From NCBI GenBank assembly GCA_963625535.1, contig CAVFUK010000007.1, positions 1 to 33,634 on the forward strand: a DNA stretch of 33,634 nucleotides. The letters are read 5' to 3'. A program made the translations under genes and the position numbers. Shown here in pieces: positions 1 to 7,338 of the stretch (positions are counted from its first letter, which is position 1; the number at the start of each line of letters is the position of its first letter). The notes beneath the pieces were generated by a model. That model was not told the origin of the DNA. It did no database searches and was given only the letters and a program-made list of their open reading frames with translations. This DNA comes from Phocaeicola_A sp963625535. GTDB taxonomy: Bacteria; Bacteroidota; Bacteroidia; Bacteroidales; Bacteroidaceae.

Positions 1-18
1 GTTATATCAATGATAATA

Positions 19-480
19 TTATCTCTTTCTAAAGATTCCAGTCAAGTTAATCAGAGTAGCCAATACAGCGATACCCAACAGGAAATAAGTAGAATAAAGG
101 AACATGTCTGTTATCTTCAACCAGAACGCATCGTCGTAGATACCGTCACCAGTTTTCACAGGAGCATCAGATCCCATAGCATAGGTAACCAACACCAGCA
201 CAATCAACAGAACGAAACCGATCAAAGACTTAAGCGCATTCTTTGCGTTATCTCTGAAAGCTGCAATGAACTGAGCGACAGCAGCAGCTACAGCACACAA
301 CACAGCGATGCCAAAGAGGATATACATTAAGTAGATTAATGTATCTGTGTGTTCCGGAGCGTTGTATTCTCCCCAAGGATTCGTGTATCCAACGCCGTAG
401 AATAATGCCAATACAATTATAATAACTGCAAAGATGGCATACATCACATAGTAAGATACTTTATATGATAACTTTGCCAT
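19..480 (-). CDS. Small multi-pass inner-membrane protein of unknown function, partner of ExbB-like gene
   Basis: A 153-residue protein with four hydrophobic segments at about residues 10-30, 48-72, 84-102 and 126-147. The loop between the first two carries a short polar stretch with NPWGEYN. I recognise no catalytic motif. It starts 9 bases downstream of the ExbB-like stop codon on the same strand, so the two are almost certainly co-transcribed. In Bacteroidales a small membrane protein of this kind is commonly found between an ExbB-like gene and two ExbD genes, so ExbD genes are expected just beyond the left edge; this is inference. A structural or accessory role in that energy-transducing complex is plausible but not shown. 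The reading frame is secure, the function is not. Confidence 0.8.
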   Translation of the reverse strand: MAKLSYKVSYYVMYAIFAVIIIVLALFYGVGYTNPWGEYNAPEHTDTLIYLMYILFGIAVLCAVAAAVAQFIAAFRDNAKNALKSLIGFVLLIVLVLVTYAMGSDAPVKTGDGIYDDAFWLKITDMFLYSTYFLLGIAVLATLINLTGIFRKR

Positions 481-489
481 TTGTACTAA

Positions 490-1317
490 TTATTTTTTGT
501 ATTTCAAGTTGTACTTTGTAATCATATCGAGCAGGTTGATTGTAGAATCTTCCATGTCGCTTGTCAAAGCCTCGATCTTAGAAAGGATATAGTTGTAGAA
601 TATTTGCAGAATCAATGCAACGACCAAACCGAAGATAGTTGTGATCAAGGCAACCTTCATACCACCGGCAACGACTGTCGGAGAGATATCACCTGCGGCC
701 TGGATTTTATCGAAGGCCATCACCATACCAACCACAGTACCCAAGAATCCAAGTGACGGAGCCATGGCGATGAACAATGTAATCCATGAGCAACCTTTCT
801 CGAGGTAACCTGACTGAACGCCACCGTAAGAAACAACTGAACGCTCAACTACGTCAACACCCTCGTCGATTCTCATCAAACCTTGGTAGCAGATAGAAGC
901 AACAGGACCTCTTGTGTTACGGCAAACTGTCTTAGCCTCTTCTACGTCGCCTTTCTCCAAAGCGTCCTCGATACCCTTCATCAACTTCTTTGTGTTAACC
1001 TCAGCAAGGCTCAAGTAAATGATACGCTCGATGCAGAATGCCAAACCGAGAACCAATGCGATAGCAACCAATGACATGAAGTCGGCACTACCCTCGATAA
1101 ACTTAACCTTGATCTCTTTGTGGATACCGCCTTCAACAACGACTGTCTCGGGTTCTGCTGCCTCAGCAGCTTCAGCGGGAGCTGCGGCCTCATCTGTTGC
1201 GGCAACCTGTTCTGTTTGTTCAGCTGCAGCAGCATTCTCGTCCTGAGCCATGACTGCCTGAGTTAATCCAAATGAAAGGATACCCATCACTGCAATAATT
1301 GCAAATAACTTTTTCAT
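490..1317 (-). CDS. MotA/TolQ/ExbB-family proton channel protein with secreted-type N-terminus
   Basis: A 275-residue protein of the MotA/TolQ/ExbB family, which forms the proton channel that powers TonB- or Tol-type transducers in the inner membrane. A signal-like hydrophobic stretch (residues 1-24, ending AVMAQ) is followed by an Ala/Glu-rich segment to about residue 60, then three membrane segments at about 80-100, 175-200 and 215-245. The channel-type region contains APSLGFLGTVVGMV and, further on, a GGMKVALITTIFGL stretch, both characteristic of the family. The extra Ala/Glu-rich region is absent from classical ExbB and should lie in the periplasm. It is longer than E. coli ExbB (244 residues). 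It leads the operon with the small membrane protein downstream. No clear TAnnTTTG promoter lies in the 64 bases between it and the tRNA-Ser gene, so read-through from the tRNA promoter is possible. Confidence 0.9.
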   Translation of the reverse strand: MKKLFAIIAVMGILSFGLTQAVMAQDENAAAAEQTEQVAATDEAAAPAEAAEAAEPETVVVEGGIHKEIKVKFIEGSADFMSLVAIALVLGLAFCIERIIYLSLAEVNTKKLMKGIEDALEKGDVEEAKTVCRNTRGPVASICYQGLMRIDEGVDVVERSVVSYGGVQSGYLEKGCSWITLFIAMAPSLGFLGTVVGMVMAFDKIQAAGDISPTVVAGGMKVALITTIFGLVVALILQIFYNYILSKIEALTSDMEDSTINLLDMITKYNLKYKK

Positions 1318-1381
1318 GTGTGTCTAATTTTTTAAGATTAATTAATTATTACTATTTTATTCTGTTTACTGATTTGTTTTG

Positions 1382-1469
1382 CGGAGAGAGGGGGATTCGA
1401 ACCCCCGATACGCTTTAGGCGTATACACGCTTTCCAGGCGTGCCTCTTCAACCACTCGAGCATCTCTCC
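1382..1469 (-). tRNA. tRNA-Ser (anticodon GGA)
   Basis: Read on the minus strand this is an 88-base class II tRNA. The acceptor stem pairs GGAGAGA (5' end, 1469-1463) with TCTCTCC (1389-1383), with discriminator G at 1382. The anticodon loop CTGGAAA lies in a CACGC/GCGTG stem and gives anticodon GGA (serine codons UCC and UCU). A long variable arm pairs TACGC with GCGTA, as expected for tRNA-Ser, and the T arm is GGGGG-TTCGAAT-CCCCC. The 3' CCA is not encoded. It lies 64 bases upstream of the ExbB-like gene on the same strand. Confidence 0.97.
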
Positions 1470-1537
1470 AATTAGCTTGTTTCAGAAAACGGCTGCAAAA
1501 TACGAAGATTCTCCGTAACGGCAAACGTTTTCATCGG

Positions 1538-1545
1538 CAAATATA
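1538..1545 (-). promoter_or_regulatory. Candidate promoter -7 box for tRNA-Ser
   Basis: The minus strand reads TATATTTG, a full match to the Bacteroidetes TAnnTTTG box, about 70 bases upstream of the tRNA 5' end. I see no good -33 box. A second option is TATTTTG at 1502-1496 (one base short) with TTTG 19 bases upstream at 1525-1522. Either could drive the tRNA. Confidence 0.4.
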
Positions 1546-1557
1546 TTCTTTTTTTTT

Positions 1558-1619
1558 CTTACGACCGTTATCGACCACCAAATATTGCGATAATAATTCA
1601 AATTTAAAATTCTTTAATA
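1558..1619. repeat. 62-base direct repeat, copy 1 (left of assembly gap)
   Basis: This 62-base sequence recurs at 1720-1781 with a single difference (A at 1574, G at 1736). It covers the last few bases of a tatD-like reading frame and the AT-rich sequence after it. The two copies flank the run of Ns, which points to an assembly or scaffolding origin rather than a natural repeat. Confidence 0.9.
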
Positions 1620-1709
1620 CCCAATCAGACCGTCTACGGCGCCCCCGAAGAGGGTTAAGGCATTCAGCGATGTCTGCCGCTCCACCTCTTCCAAGGGCCG
1701 CTCATACAC
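1614..1709 (-). pseudogene. Fragment of a second, diverged tatD 3' end (probably a scaffolding artefact)
   Basis: On the minus strand, 31 codons and a TAA stop can be read from the edge of the N gap. The translation begins VYERPLEEVERQTSLNALTLF and aligns without gaps to VYEVSVEEVAQRTSRNAIGLF near the C-terminus of the intact TatD protein encoded across the gap. The last residues differ because of a one-base length difference, so this copy stops at TAT TAA whereas the intact gene reads through in another frame to a later stop. It is either the end of a tatD allele from a related strain, left by scaffolding, or a truncated tandem copy. I favour the former because it abuts the Ns exactly. Confidence 0.75.
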
Positions 1710-1719
1710 NNNNNNNNNN
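1710..1719. other. Assembly gap (10 Ns)
   Basis: Ten undetermined bases join two contig ends that overlap in content (see the 62-base repeat). Ten Ns looks like a placeholder rather than a measured distance, so the true gap may be zero or negative. Confidence 0.95.
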
Positions 1720-1781
1720 CTTACGACCGTTATCGGCCACCAAATATTGCGATAATAATTCAAATTTAAAATTCTTTAATA
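1720..1781. repeat. 62-base direct repeat, copy 2 (right of assembly gap)
   Basis: Second copy of the sequence at 1558-1619. Here it contains the true last codons of tatD (ending LDIKEF) and its downstream flank. It begins at the first base after the Ns. Confidence 0.9.
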
Positions 1782-2578
1782 TCCAAACGAGTCCCCTTGG
1801 CACCCTCGAAGAGGCCTATGGCGTTCCTAGAAGTCCGCTGCGCGACTTCCTCCACAGATACCTCGTAAACCCGGGCTATCTTCTCCGCTACATATATTAT
1901 ATAGGAGGATTCATTACGCTTTCCCCTAAAGGGCACAGGGGGCAAGTAGGGAGAGTCAGTCTCCAGCACTAATCGGTCCAGAGGTATCATGCTATGGAGC
2001 ATAGCAGGCAGAGGCGATTTCTTATAGGTGACGACTCCATTCACGCCAAACAGGAAATGCTGGAACTGCAGGAAACGCTCCGCGTCGGCCACATCGCCGG
2101 TGAAGCAATGAAAGATTCCCTTCAGCGGGGAGTCGATGTAGGGTTTCATGCAGTCGTAGAGTTCGGCGAAGGCGTTGCGGCAGTGGATAATCAGCGGAAG
2201 GTCGTAAGCCAATGCCCACTGGAGCTGTTCCTCGAAGACCTTCATCTGTTCCTTCGCATAGTTTGCGTCCCAATAGAAGTCGAGTCCTACCTCGCCAACG
2301 CCCACGAATAGTCCTGGGTGCTCATCGAGACTCCGCTTGATGGCAGCCAGCTCTTCCTGATAATCGGATGAAGTGATGGAGGTCGGATGAAGACCGATGA
2401 GCGGAAAGCACCTATCGGGGTACTGCCCGCAGAGACGAAGCAGAGGTTCCAAGGTCGACAGGTCTACATTGGGCATGTAGATACGCTCGACCCCGGCATC
2501 GAACGCGCGTTGCATCACTTCCGAGCGGTCGGAAGCGAACTCGTCCATGAACAGATGTGAATGGGTGTCTACCAACAT
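1766..2578 (-). CDS. tatD: TatD-family metal-dependent hydrolase (putative deoxyribonuclease)
   Basis: A 270-residue TatD-family hydrolase. These cytoplasmic TIM-barrel enzymes use two metal ions; characterised members are DNases or act on D-aminoacyl-tRNA-type substrates, so the exact substrate is uncertain. The metal ligands are visible: DTHSH (H6, H8), GEVGLDFYW (E96), IIHCRNA (H132), HCFTGD (H157) and ETDSPYL (D208). Length matches the family norm of about 260 residues. It begins 4 bases after the stop of the polyprenyl synthetase gene, so the two form one transcript. The last codons lie beside the assembly gap, and a diverged copy of this 3' end sits on the other side; the C-terminus given here is the one continuous with the body of the gene. 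The symbol is used in the family sense. Confidence 0.93.
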   Translation of the reverse strand: MLVDTHSHLFMDEFASDRSEVMQRAFDAGVERIYMPNVDLSTLEPLLRLCGQYPDRCFPLIGLHPTSITSSDYQEELAAIKRSLDEHPGLFVGVGEVGLDFYWDANYAKEQMKVFEEQLQWALAYDLPLIIHCRNAFAELYDCMKPYIDSPLKGIFHCFTGDVADAERFLQFQHFLFGVNGVVTYKKSPLPAMLHSMIPLDRLVLETDSPYLPPVPFRGKRNESSYIIYVAEKIARVYEVSVEEVAQRTSRNAIGLFEGAKGTRLDIKEF

Positions 2579-2582
2579 AAGG

Positions 2583-3560
2583 TTATACTTTACGGTGCAT
2601 CAACGAGAGGGCGAACTGACGAAGGTTCTCTTTCCGCTCCGCTGGAACAGAGAGTTGGTCGAGCCGTGCCATGCCGGCAGCGAAGATGGAGTCTATCTTG
2701 CGACTGCACAACTCACGGATTCCAGTCTCGTTATAGATCTTCGTGACGGCAGAAATTTTTTTCTCAGGCAGGAAATCTTTTTTCTCTAACCACATCTGCA
2801 ATTCCTCGCGTTGACGGTCGTCGGCATTGCGCAGGGCGTTGATGAGCATATAGGTTTTCTTGTTGCAGAGGATGTCGCCACCGATTTTCTTCCCAAAGGT
2901 AGCGGGATCGCCATACACATCGAGGTAATCGTCCTGCAACTGGAAGGCCAAGCCTATCTGCACACCGAAGTCGTAGAGGATGTCACAGTCTGTCGATGGA
3001 GCGCCTGCCAGCACGGCCCCGATCTTCAGACTTGCCGCCAACAGTACAGAGGTCTTGAGGCGAATCATCTCGATGTACTCGGCTTCGGTCACAACGTTGC
3101 GGGTTTCGAACTCCATATCGTACTGTTGCCCCTCGCCTATCTCCAAGGCGGTCAGACTGAAGAGGTCGAGCACTTCCTTCAAGTGCGCCTCACCGCAGCG
3201 TGCCATCAAGCGGTAGGCCAGCACCAACATGGTGTCGCCCGAGAGGATGGCCACATTGTCGTTCCACACCTTATGTACGGTAGGTTTGTTGCGGCGCATG
3301 TCGGCGCGGTCCATTAGGTCGTCGTGGAGGAGGGTGTAGTTATGGTACATCTCTATACCGAGTGCGGGCATCAGGGCCGCATCCACCTCTTCCTTATATA
3401 TATTGTAAGCCAAAAGCATCAGCACGGGGCGGAGACGTTTGCCGCCGAGAGACAGCACGTAGGTAATCGGTTCGTACAAACCTTTGGGCTCACGTGAATA
3501 CTTGAGACTGGCAATGCCGTCATTCACCTTTTTCAACAAATCGGACGAACTATACATCAT
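2583..3560 (-). CDS. Polyprenyl (farnesyl/geranylgeranyl-type) diphosphate synthase
   Basis: A 325-residue trans-isoprenyl diphosphate synthase, condensing isopentenyl diphosphate with allylic diphosphates in the cytoplasm. Both aspartate-rich Mg2+-binding motifs are intact: DDLMD at 80-84 and DDYLD at 210-214. GGKRLRP (residues 39-45) binds substrate diphosphate. An aromatic residue (Y75) five positions before the first motif is usual in enzymes making short C15-C20 chains, but length specificity cannot be fixed from sequence alone. The stop codon lies 4 bases before the tatD start. No TAnnTTTG box is evident in the 40 bases upstream of the ATG, so the promoter is unclear. IspH, of the same pathway, is encoded nearby on the other strand. 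Confidence 0.93.
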   Translation of the reverse strand: MMYSSSDLLKKVNDGIASLKYSREPKGLYEPITYVLSLGGKRLRPVLMLLAYNIYKEEVDAALMPALGIEMYHNYTLLHDDLMDRADMRRNKPTVHKVWNDNVAILSGDTMLVLAYRLMARCGEAHLKEVLDLFSLTALEIGEGQQYDMEFETRNVVTEAEYIEMIRLKTSVLLAASLKIGAVLAGAPSTDCDILYDFGVQIGLAFQLQDDYLDVYGDPATFGKKIGGDILCNKKTYMLINALRNADDRQREELQMWLEKKDFLPEKKISAVTKIYNETGIRELCSRKIDSIFAAGMARLDQLSVPAERKENLRQFALSLMHRKV

Positions 3561-3596
3561 ATATTATATATAGGTATTATAGAGATAAGGTCAAAA

Positions 3597-3626
3597 AAAA
3601 GGCTGCGCCTTTAGGGGCAGCCTTTT
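3597..3626 (-). terminator. Rho-independent terminator after tonB
   Basis: The plus strand has AAAAGGCTGC (3597-3606) and GCAGCCTTTT (3617-3626), perfect 10-base arms around a 10-base loop. On the minus strand the hairpin is followed by a run of Ts (3600-3593). It lies 24 bases past the tonB stop codon and before the polyprenyl synthetase start, so it separates the two units. Confidence 0.9.
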
Positions 3627-3649
3627 ATCACCTTATTCAATTAAACAAA

Positions 3650-4339
3650 TTACTGTAATCTAAACATAACCGGTAAAGTGTATTTTACGCGCACCGGTTT
3701 ACCGCGTTGTTCTCCCGGTTCCCATTTCGGCATCAGCTTCACCACGCGCACAGCCTCTTTATCAAGATAGGGGTCAACGCTACGTGCTACAACCACGTCA
3801 ACAATAGAACCGTCTTTGTTCACCACGAACTGAAGGATTACACGGCCTTGGATACCATTCTCCTGTGCGATAGTCGGGTATTTGATATTCTTGCTCAAGA
3901 ATCTCATGCACTCAGCGTCACCACCAGGGAACTTAGGCATCTTTTCCACAACCTGGAACACAGGCTCTTCTTCAGGCTCAACCTCCTGCACAACCACTGC
4001 GGGACCAGAGGCTACCACCTGTACGGCTTCACCCTTATCCTCAGTAGAGGCTATATCGGTTTCTTCAACGTTCGCATCATTGTCTACAATCTTCAACACT
4101 TCTTCCGCAGAAGGTGCTTGGGGCGGTGGAGGAGTCGGTTTTACCTCTTGTTGGGTAATAGGAACGATATCCTCCTCAAATGTAACTTCAACTGGTCCTT
4201 GTGCCGTCAGGATTTCTTTGTCGCGTTCACTCCATTCGAAAGCGACAAACATAGCAGCCAAAATCAGCACATAACCAATAAGCAGCCAGGTACTCTTTTT
4301 ACCTTCAAGGTCTGCCTTGGGCGATTTTTTAACTTCCAT
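3650..4339 (-). CDS. TonB-family energy transducer (solo)
   Basis: A 229-residue TonB-like protein. A short cytoplasmic N-terminus is followed by one membrane anchor (about residues 18-35), a Pro/Glu-rich periplasmic linker (PTPPPPQAPS at about 70-79, then acidic) and a TonB C-terminal domain from about residue 140, with MPKFPGG, NIKYPTIAQENGIQG and a C-terminal KYTLPVMFRLQ. TonB proteins couple ExbB/ExbD proton flow to outer-membrane TonB-dependent receptors. The C-terminal domain closely resembles that of the second TonB at 29690-30514. It has its own promoter and terminator and no ExbB/ExbD beside it, so it probably shares ExbB/ExbD encoded elsewhere. Confidence 0.93.
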   Translation of the reverse strand: MEVKKSPKADLEGKKSTWLLIGYVLILAAMFVAFEWSERDKEILTAQGPVEVTFEEDIVPITQQEVKPTPPPPQAPSAEEVLKIVDNDANVEETDIASTEDKGEAVQVVASGPAVVVQEVEPEEEPVFQVVEKMPKFPGGDAECMRFLSKNIKYPTIAQENGIQGRVILQFVVNKDGSIVDVVVARSVDPYLDKEAVRVVKLMPKWEPGEQRGKPVRVKYTLPVMFRLQ

Positions 4340-4377
4340 AAAATTATATTTTAAAATAAGGTGTTACTCATTTGATG

Positions 4378-4385
4378 CAAATATA
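4378..4385 (-). promoter_or_regulatory. Promoter -7 box for solo tonB
   Basis: The minus strand reads TATATTTG, a full match to TAnnTTTG, 38 bases before the tonB start codon. No clear TTTG box is present at -33. Confidence 0.5.
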
Positions 4386-4500
4386 CGCCTTTTATTCCAC
4401 CCACCCACTCTTCCACCTCTTTTTACATGCGAAAAGGCCTAATATTTGTATTTTTTAACCCTATACGAGTCTCAATGTGGGCTACATTCTACCTGTCGAG

Positions 4501-4515
4501 GAGGTTCTCAACCTC
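4501..4515. repeat. Short inverted repeat upstream of cmk
   Basis: GAGGTT-CTC-AACCTC, perfect 6-base arms around a 3-base centre, about 55 bases upstream of the cmk -7 box in the 253-base region between the divergent tonB and cmk genes. It could be an operator or chance. Nothing else is identifiable in that region besides the two -7 boxes. Confidence 0.3.
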
Positions 4516-4569
4516 TTGCGACGCAGAAGTTTTCAGTCCATCTTCTATGGTTATACGGGATGAATGTCT

Positions 4570-4577
4570 TACTTTTG
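4570..4577 (+). promoter_or_regulatory. Promoter -7 box for cmk-ispH
   Basis: TACTTTTG matches TAnnTTTG and lies 15 bases before the chosen cmk ATG, implying a very short 5' leader. The -33 region is weak. The position argues against the longer reading frame that opens at 4446, which would place the promoter inside the gene. Confidence 0.5.
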
Positions 4578-4592
4578 CAAACAAAAACAAGC

Positions 4593-5282
4593 ATGAAAAA
4601 GATTGTTATCGCCGTGGACGGATATTCGTCGTGCGGCAAAAGCACGATGGCGAAAGACCTGGCCAAGGAAATCGGTTACATTTATATAGACAGCGGTGCC
4701 ATGTATCGGGCCGTGACGTTCTATTGTCTGCAACAGGGGCTCTTCAAGGGCAACGAGATAGACAAGGAGGCGCTGCGCAAACAGATTGCCGGCATCGAGA
4801 TACGCTTCCACATCGACCCGGAGACGAAAAAGCCACTGACCTACCTCAACGGAGTGAACGTAGAGAGTGAGATACGCACCATGAAGGTATCGTCGAAGGT
4901 GAGCATCGTGGCCGCCATCGATTTCGTACGCGAGGCGTTGGTAGCCCAACAACAGATGATGGGCAAAGAGAAAGGCATCGTGATGGACGGCCGCGACATC
5001 GGCACCACGGTGTTCCCCGACGCTGAGCTGAAGATATTCGTCACCGCCTCAGCGGAGATTCGCGCACAGCGTCGCTACGACGAACTGAAGGCGAAAGGCG
5101 AGGAAAACAGTTTCGATGAGATACTGAAGAACGTGAAGGAGCGCGACTACATCGACGAGCATCGGGCCGTCAGTCCCTTGCGCAAAGCCGACGACGCCCT
5201 CTTGCTCGACAACAGTAACCTCACCATCGAGCAGCAGAAGCAGTGGTTGATGCAACAGTACCATAGAGTAGCTGCCGAATGA
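4593..5282 (+). CDS. cmk: Cytidylate kinase
   Basis: A 229-residue (d)CMP kinase, phosphorylating CMP and dCMP from ATP in the cytoplasm. The P-loop GYSSCGKST is at residues 10-18, followed by IDSGAMYRA (about 35-43), the family-specific DGRDIGT, and a C-terminal region rich in RRYDE and KERD motifs. The ATG at 4593 puts MKKIVIAVDGYSSCGKS at the N-terminus, as in other Cmk proteins. The frame stays open upstream to 4446, but those 49 extra residues show no homology-like character and span the promoter. Length agrees with the family (about 225-230). The gene overlaps ispH by 4 bases (ATGA), so the two are translationally coupled. Confidence 0.95.
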   Translation: MKKIVIAVDGYSSCGKSTMAKDLAKEIGYIYIDSGAMYRAVTFYCLQQGLFKGNEIDKEALRKQIAGIEIRFHIDPETKKPLTYLNGVNVESEIRTMKVSSKVSIVAAIDFVREALVAQQQMMGKEKGIVMDGRDIGTTVFPDAELKIFVTASAEIRAQRRYDELKAKGEENSFDEILKNVKERDYIDEHRAVSPLRKADDALLLDNSNLTIEQQKQWLMQQYHRVAAE

Positions 5283-6142
5283 TACGCATAGAGATAGATA
5301 AGGAGTCGGGCTTCTGTTTCGGAGTGACCACAGCCATACAGAAGGCAGAGACGGAACTGGCGAAAGGGAGCGAGTTCTACTGTCTGGGGGACATTGTGCA
5401 CAACGGGATGGAGTGCGAGCGGCTCAAACAGATGGGACTGATTACGGTCAACCACGAGGAATTCAAGCAATTGCACGATGCGAAGATACTGTTGCGTGCC
5501 CACGGCGAGCCTCCCGGGACGTACCGCATAGCCGAGACGAACCATTTGGAGGTGGTGGACGCCACCTGTCCTGTGGTGCTGCAGCTGCAGAAGCGCATCA
5601 AGCGGGAGTATGACGCCGACATCACACACAACCGACAGATAGTCATCTACGGGAAGAACGGCCACGCTGAAGTATTGGGATTAGTAGGACAGACACAAGG
5701 CGAAGCCATCGTGATAGAGTCACTGGAGGAGGCCAAAGGACTGGATTTTCATCGCGACATCCGGCTCTACTCCCAAACCACCAAATCGTTGGATGAGTTC
5801 CGCGAAATTGTGCACTACATCGAGGAGCACATCGTGCCGCCCGCCGACTTCAAGTTCTACGACACCATCTGCCGCCAGGTGGCAAACCGGATGACAAACA
5901 TCCGTAACTTTGCCGCCTCACACGACCTGATATTCTTCGTCAGCGGCAAGAAGAGTTCCAACGGGAAGGTGCTGTTCAACGAATGCAAGAAGGTGAACCC
6001 GAACGCTTACTTGATAAACGACGCGAACGAGATAGACTACGCTCTGCTCGACGGTATCTCCAGTATAGGTATCTGCGGGGCCACCTCCACGCCCAAATGG
6101 CTGATGGAGGAGTGCAAGAGGGCCATACAAGAGCACCAATAA
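5279..6142 (+). CDS. ispH: 4-hydroxy-3-methylbut-2-enyl diphosphate reductase
   Basis: A 287-residue IspH (LytB), the last enzyme of the MEP pathway, converting HMBPP to isopentenyl and dimethylallyl diphosphate with a [4Fe-4S] cluster. The three cluster cysteines are in place: C13 (GFCFGV), C97 (DATCPVV) and C198 (DTICRQV). Active-site residues H41 (VHNG), H75 (RAHGEPP), E131 (HAEVLGLVGQ), the SQTTKS threonines and SSNGK are also visible. GEPP replaces the GVSP more usual in proteobacteria. It overlaps the cmk end by 4 bases and shares its promoter. This indicates that the organism makes isoprenoids by the MEP route and links functionally to the prenyl synthase at 2583-3560. Confidence 0.97.
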   Translation: MIRIEIDKESGFCFGVTTAIQKAETELAKGSEFYCLGDIVHNGMECERLKQMGLITVNHEEFKQLHDAKILLRAHGEPPGTYRIAETNHLEVVDATCPVVLQLQKRIKREYDADITHNRQIVIYGKNGHAEVLGLVGQTQGEAIVIESLEEAKGLDFHRDIRLYSQTTKSLDEFREIVHYIEEHIVPPADFKFYDTICRQVANRMTNIRNFAASHDLIFFVSGKKSSNGKVLFNECKKVNPNAYLINDANEIDYALLDGISSIGICGATSTPKWLMEECKRAIQEHQ

Positions 6143-6205
6143 TATGTCACAAAAGGATAACGATTAACCAATTTTTATCTTTTGTCACTATAGATTTAGC
6201 TTCCT

Positions 6206-6239
6206 TTTGGGAACCTTCCTTGATTATTTACTATATTTG
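6206..6239 (+). promoter_or_regulatory. Promoter for pfkA
   Basis: TATATTTG at 6232-6239 is a perfect -7 box, with TTTG at 6206-6209, 22 bases upstream (slightly wider than usual). The pfkA ATG lies 23 bases downstream of the box. Confidence 0.65.
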
Positions 6240-6262
6240 CAACGTTTTTAAATAGGTAGTTT

Positions 6263-7243
6263 ATGGGAGAAATAAAATGTATCGGAATCTTAACCTCAGG
6301 AGGTGATGCTCCGGGTATGAACGCAGCCATACGTGCGGTGACACGTGCGGCTATCTACAACAATCTCAGAGTTAAAGGTATCTACAGAGGCTATAAAGGC
6401 CTGATCACAGACGAAATCGAGGAGTTCAAGACAGAGAACGTGAGCAACATCATCCAGCGGGGAGGTACAATACTGAAGACCGCTCGGTGCAAAGAGTTCA
6501 CTACCCCCGAGGGTAGAGCCATTGCTTACGAGAACATGAAGAAGGAGGAGATTGACGCGCTGATTGTCATCGGCGGCGACGGTTCCTTGACAGGTGCCCG
6601 CATCTTCGCCCAGGAGTATGACGTGCCCTGCATAGGTCTACCGGGAACAATCGACAACGACCTCTACGGCACGGACACCACCATCGGTTACGACACCGCA
6701 TTGAATACCATCTTGGATGCGGTGGACAAGATTCGCGACACAGCCACCTCGCACGAGCGTCTGTTCTTTGTGGAGGTGATGGGACGCGACGCCGGTTTCC
6801 TTGCCTTGAATGGTGCCATCGCTTCGGGTTCCGAGGCTGCCATCATTCCAGAGTTTAGCACCGAGGTCGACCAGTTGGAGGAGTTCATCAAGAACGGCTT
6901 CCGCAAGTCGAAGAGCAGTAGCATTGTGTTGGTTGCCGAGAGTCCTATCACGGGCGGTGCCATGCACTATGCCGAGCGTGTGAAGAAGGAGTATCCGCAG
7001 TACGACGTGCGCGTGTCCATCTTGGGTCACCTACAGCGCGGTGGTAGTCCTACGGCACACGACCGTATCATCGCCAGCCGAATGGGTGCCGCCAGCATCG
7101 ACGCACTGATGGACGGACAGCGCAACGTGATGATAGGCATCGACCACGACGAAATCGTCTACGTACCGTTCACCAAAGCCATCAAGAAGGACAAGCCCAT
7201 CCAGCCGGAGTTGGTGAGTGTCTTGCGCGAACTCTCTATCTAA
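6263..7243 (+). CDS. pfkA: ATP-dependent 6-phosphofructokinase
   Basis: A 326-residue phosphofructokinase of the bacterial PfkA type, phosphorylating fructose 6-phosphate to the 1,6-bisphosphate in glycolysis. Visible motifs are SGGDAPGMNAAIRA (12-25), GGDGS (104-108), PGTIDND (127-133) with catalytic aspartates 131 and 133, GRDAGFLA, and GHLQRGGSP. Glycine at 107 and at 128 are the marks of ATP use; pyrophosphate-dependent enzymes carry Asp and Lys there. Length is typical. The ATG at 6263 follows a good promoter and a strong hairpin follows the stop, so it forms a single-gene transcript. Confidence 0.97.
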   Translation: MGEIKCIGILTSGGDAPGMNAAIRAVTRAAIYNNLRVKGIYRGYKGLITDEIEEFKTENVSNIIQRGGTILKTARCKEFTTPEGRAIAYENMKKEEIDALIVIGGDGSLTGARIFAQEYDVPCIGLPGTIDNDLYGTDTTIGYDTALNTILDAVDKIRDTATSHERLFFVEVMGRDAGFLALNGAIASGSEAAIIPEFSTEVDQLEEFIKNGFRKSKSSSIVLVAESPITGGAMHYAERVKKEYPQYDVRVSILGHLQRGGSPTAHDRIIASRMGAASIDALMDGQRNVMIGIDHDEIVYVPFTKAIKKDKPIQPELVSVLRELSI

Positions 7244-7274
7244 CAGAGCTTTCATAGTTAGTATCATACAAGCG

Positions 7275-7320
7275 AAATCCCCATCCGCTGACCTCAGAGG
7301 TCAAGCGGATGGGGATTTTT
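7275..7320 (+). terminator. Strong terminator between convergent pfkA and lacZ
   Basis: A nearly perfect inverted repeat: AAATCCCCATCCGC (7275-7288) pairs with the matching arm ending at 7318, an inner TGACCTC/GAGGTCA stem sits at 7289-7303, and one A is bulged. T residues continue to 7320 on the plus strand. On the minus strand only a short T run follows, so it chiefly serves pfkA but may act in both directions. Confidence 0.9.
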
Positions 7321-7338
7321 CATTACGCCTTGTCCCTA

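Noticed and set aside
1379..1972. Plus-strand 197-codon reading frame across the tRNA and N gap
   Set aside because: It runs through tRNA-Ser, the Ns and the antisense of tatD; the translation has no protein-like character and contains unknown residues.
4446..4592. N-terminal extension of cmk by 49 codons
   Set aside because: The extension covers the -7 promoter box and an inverted repeat, and Cmk proteins normally start just before the P-loop, as the ATG at 4593 gives.
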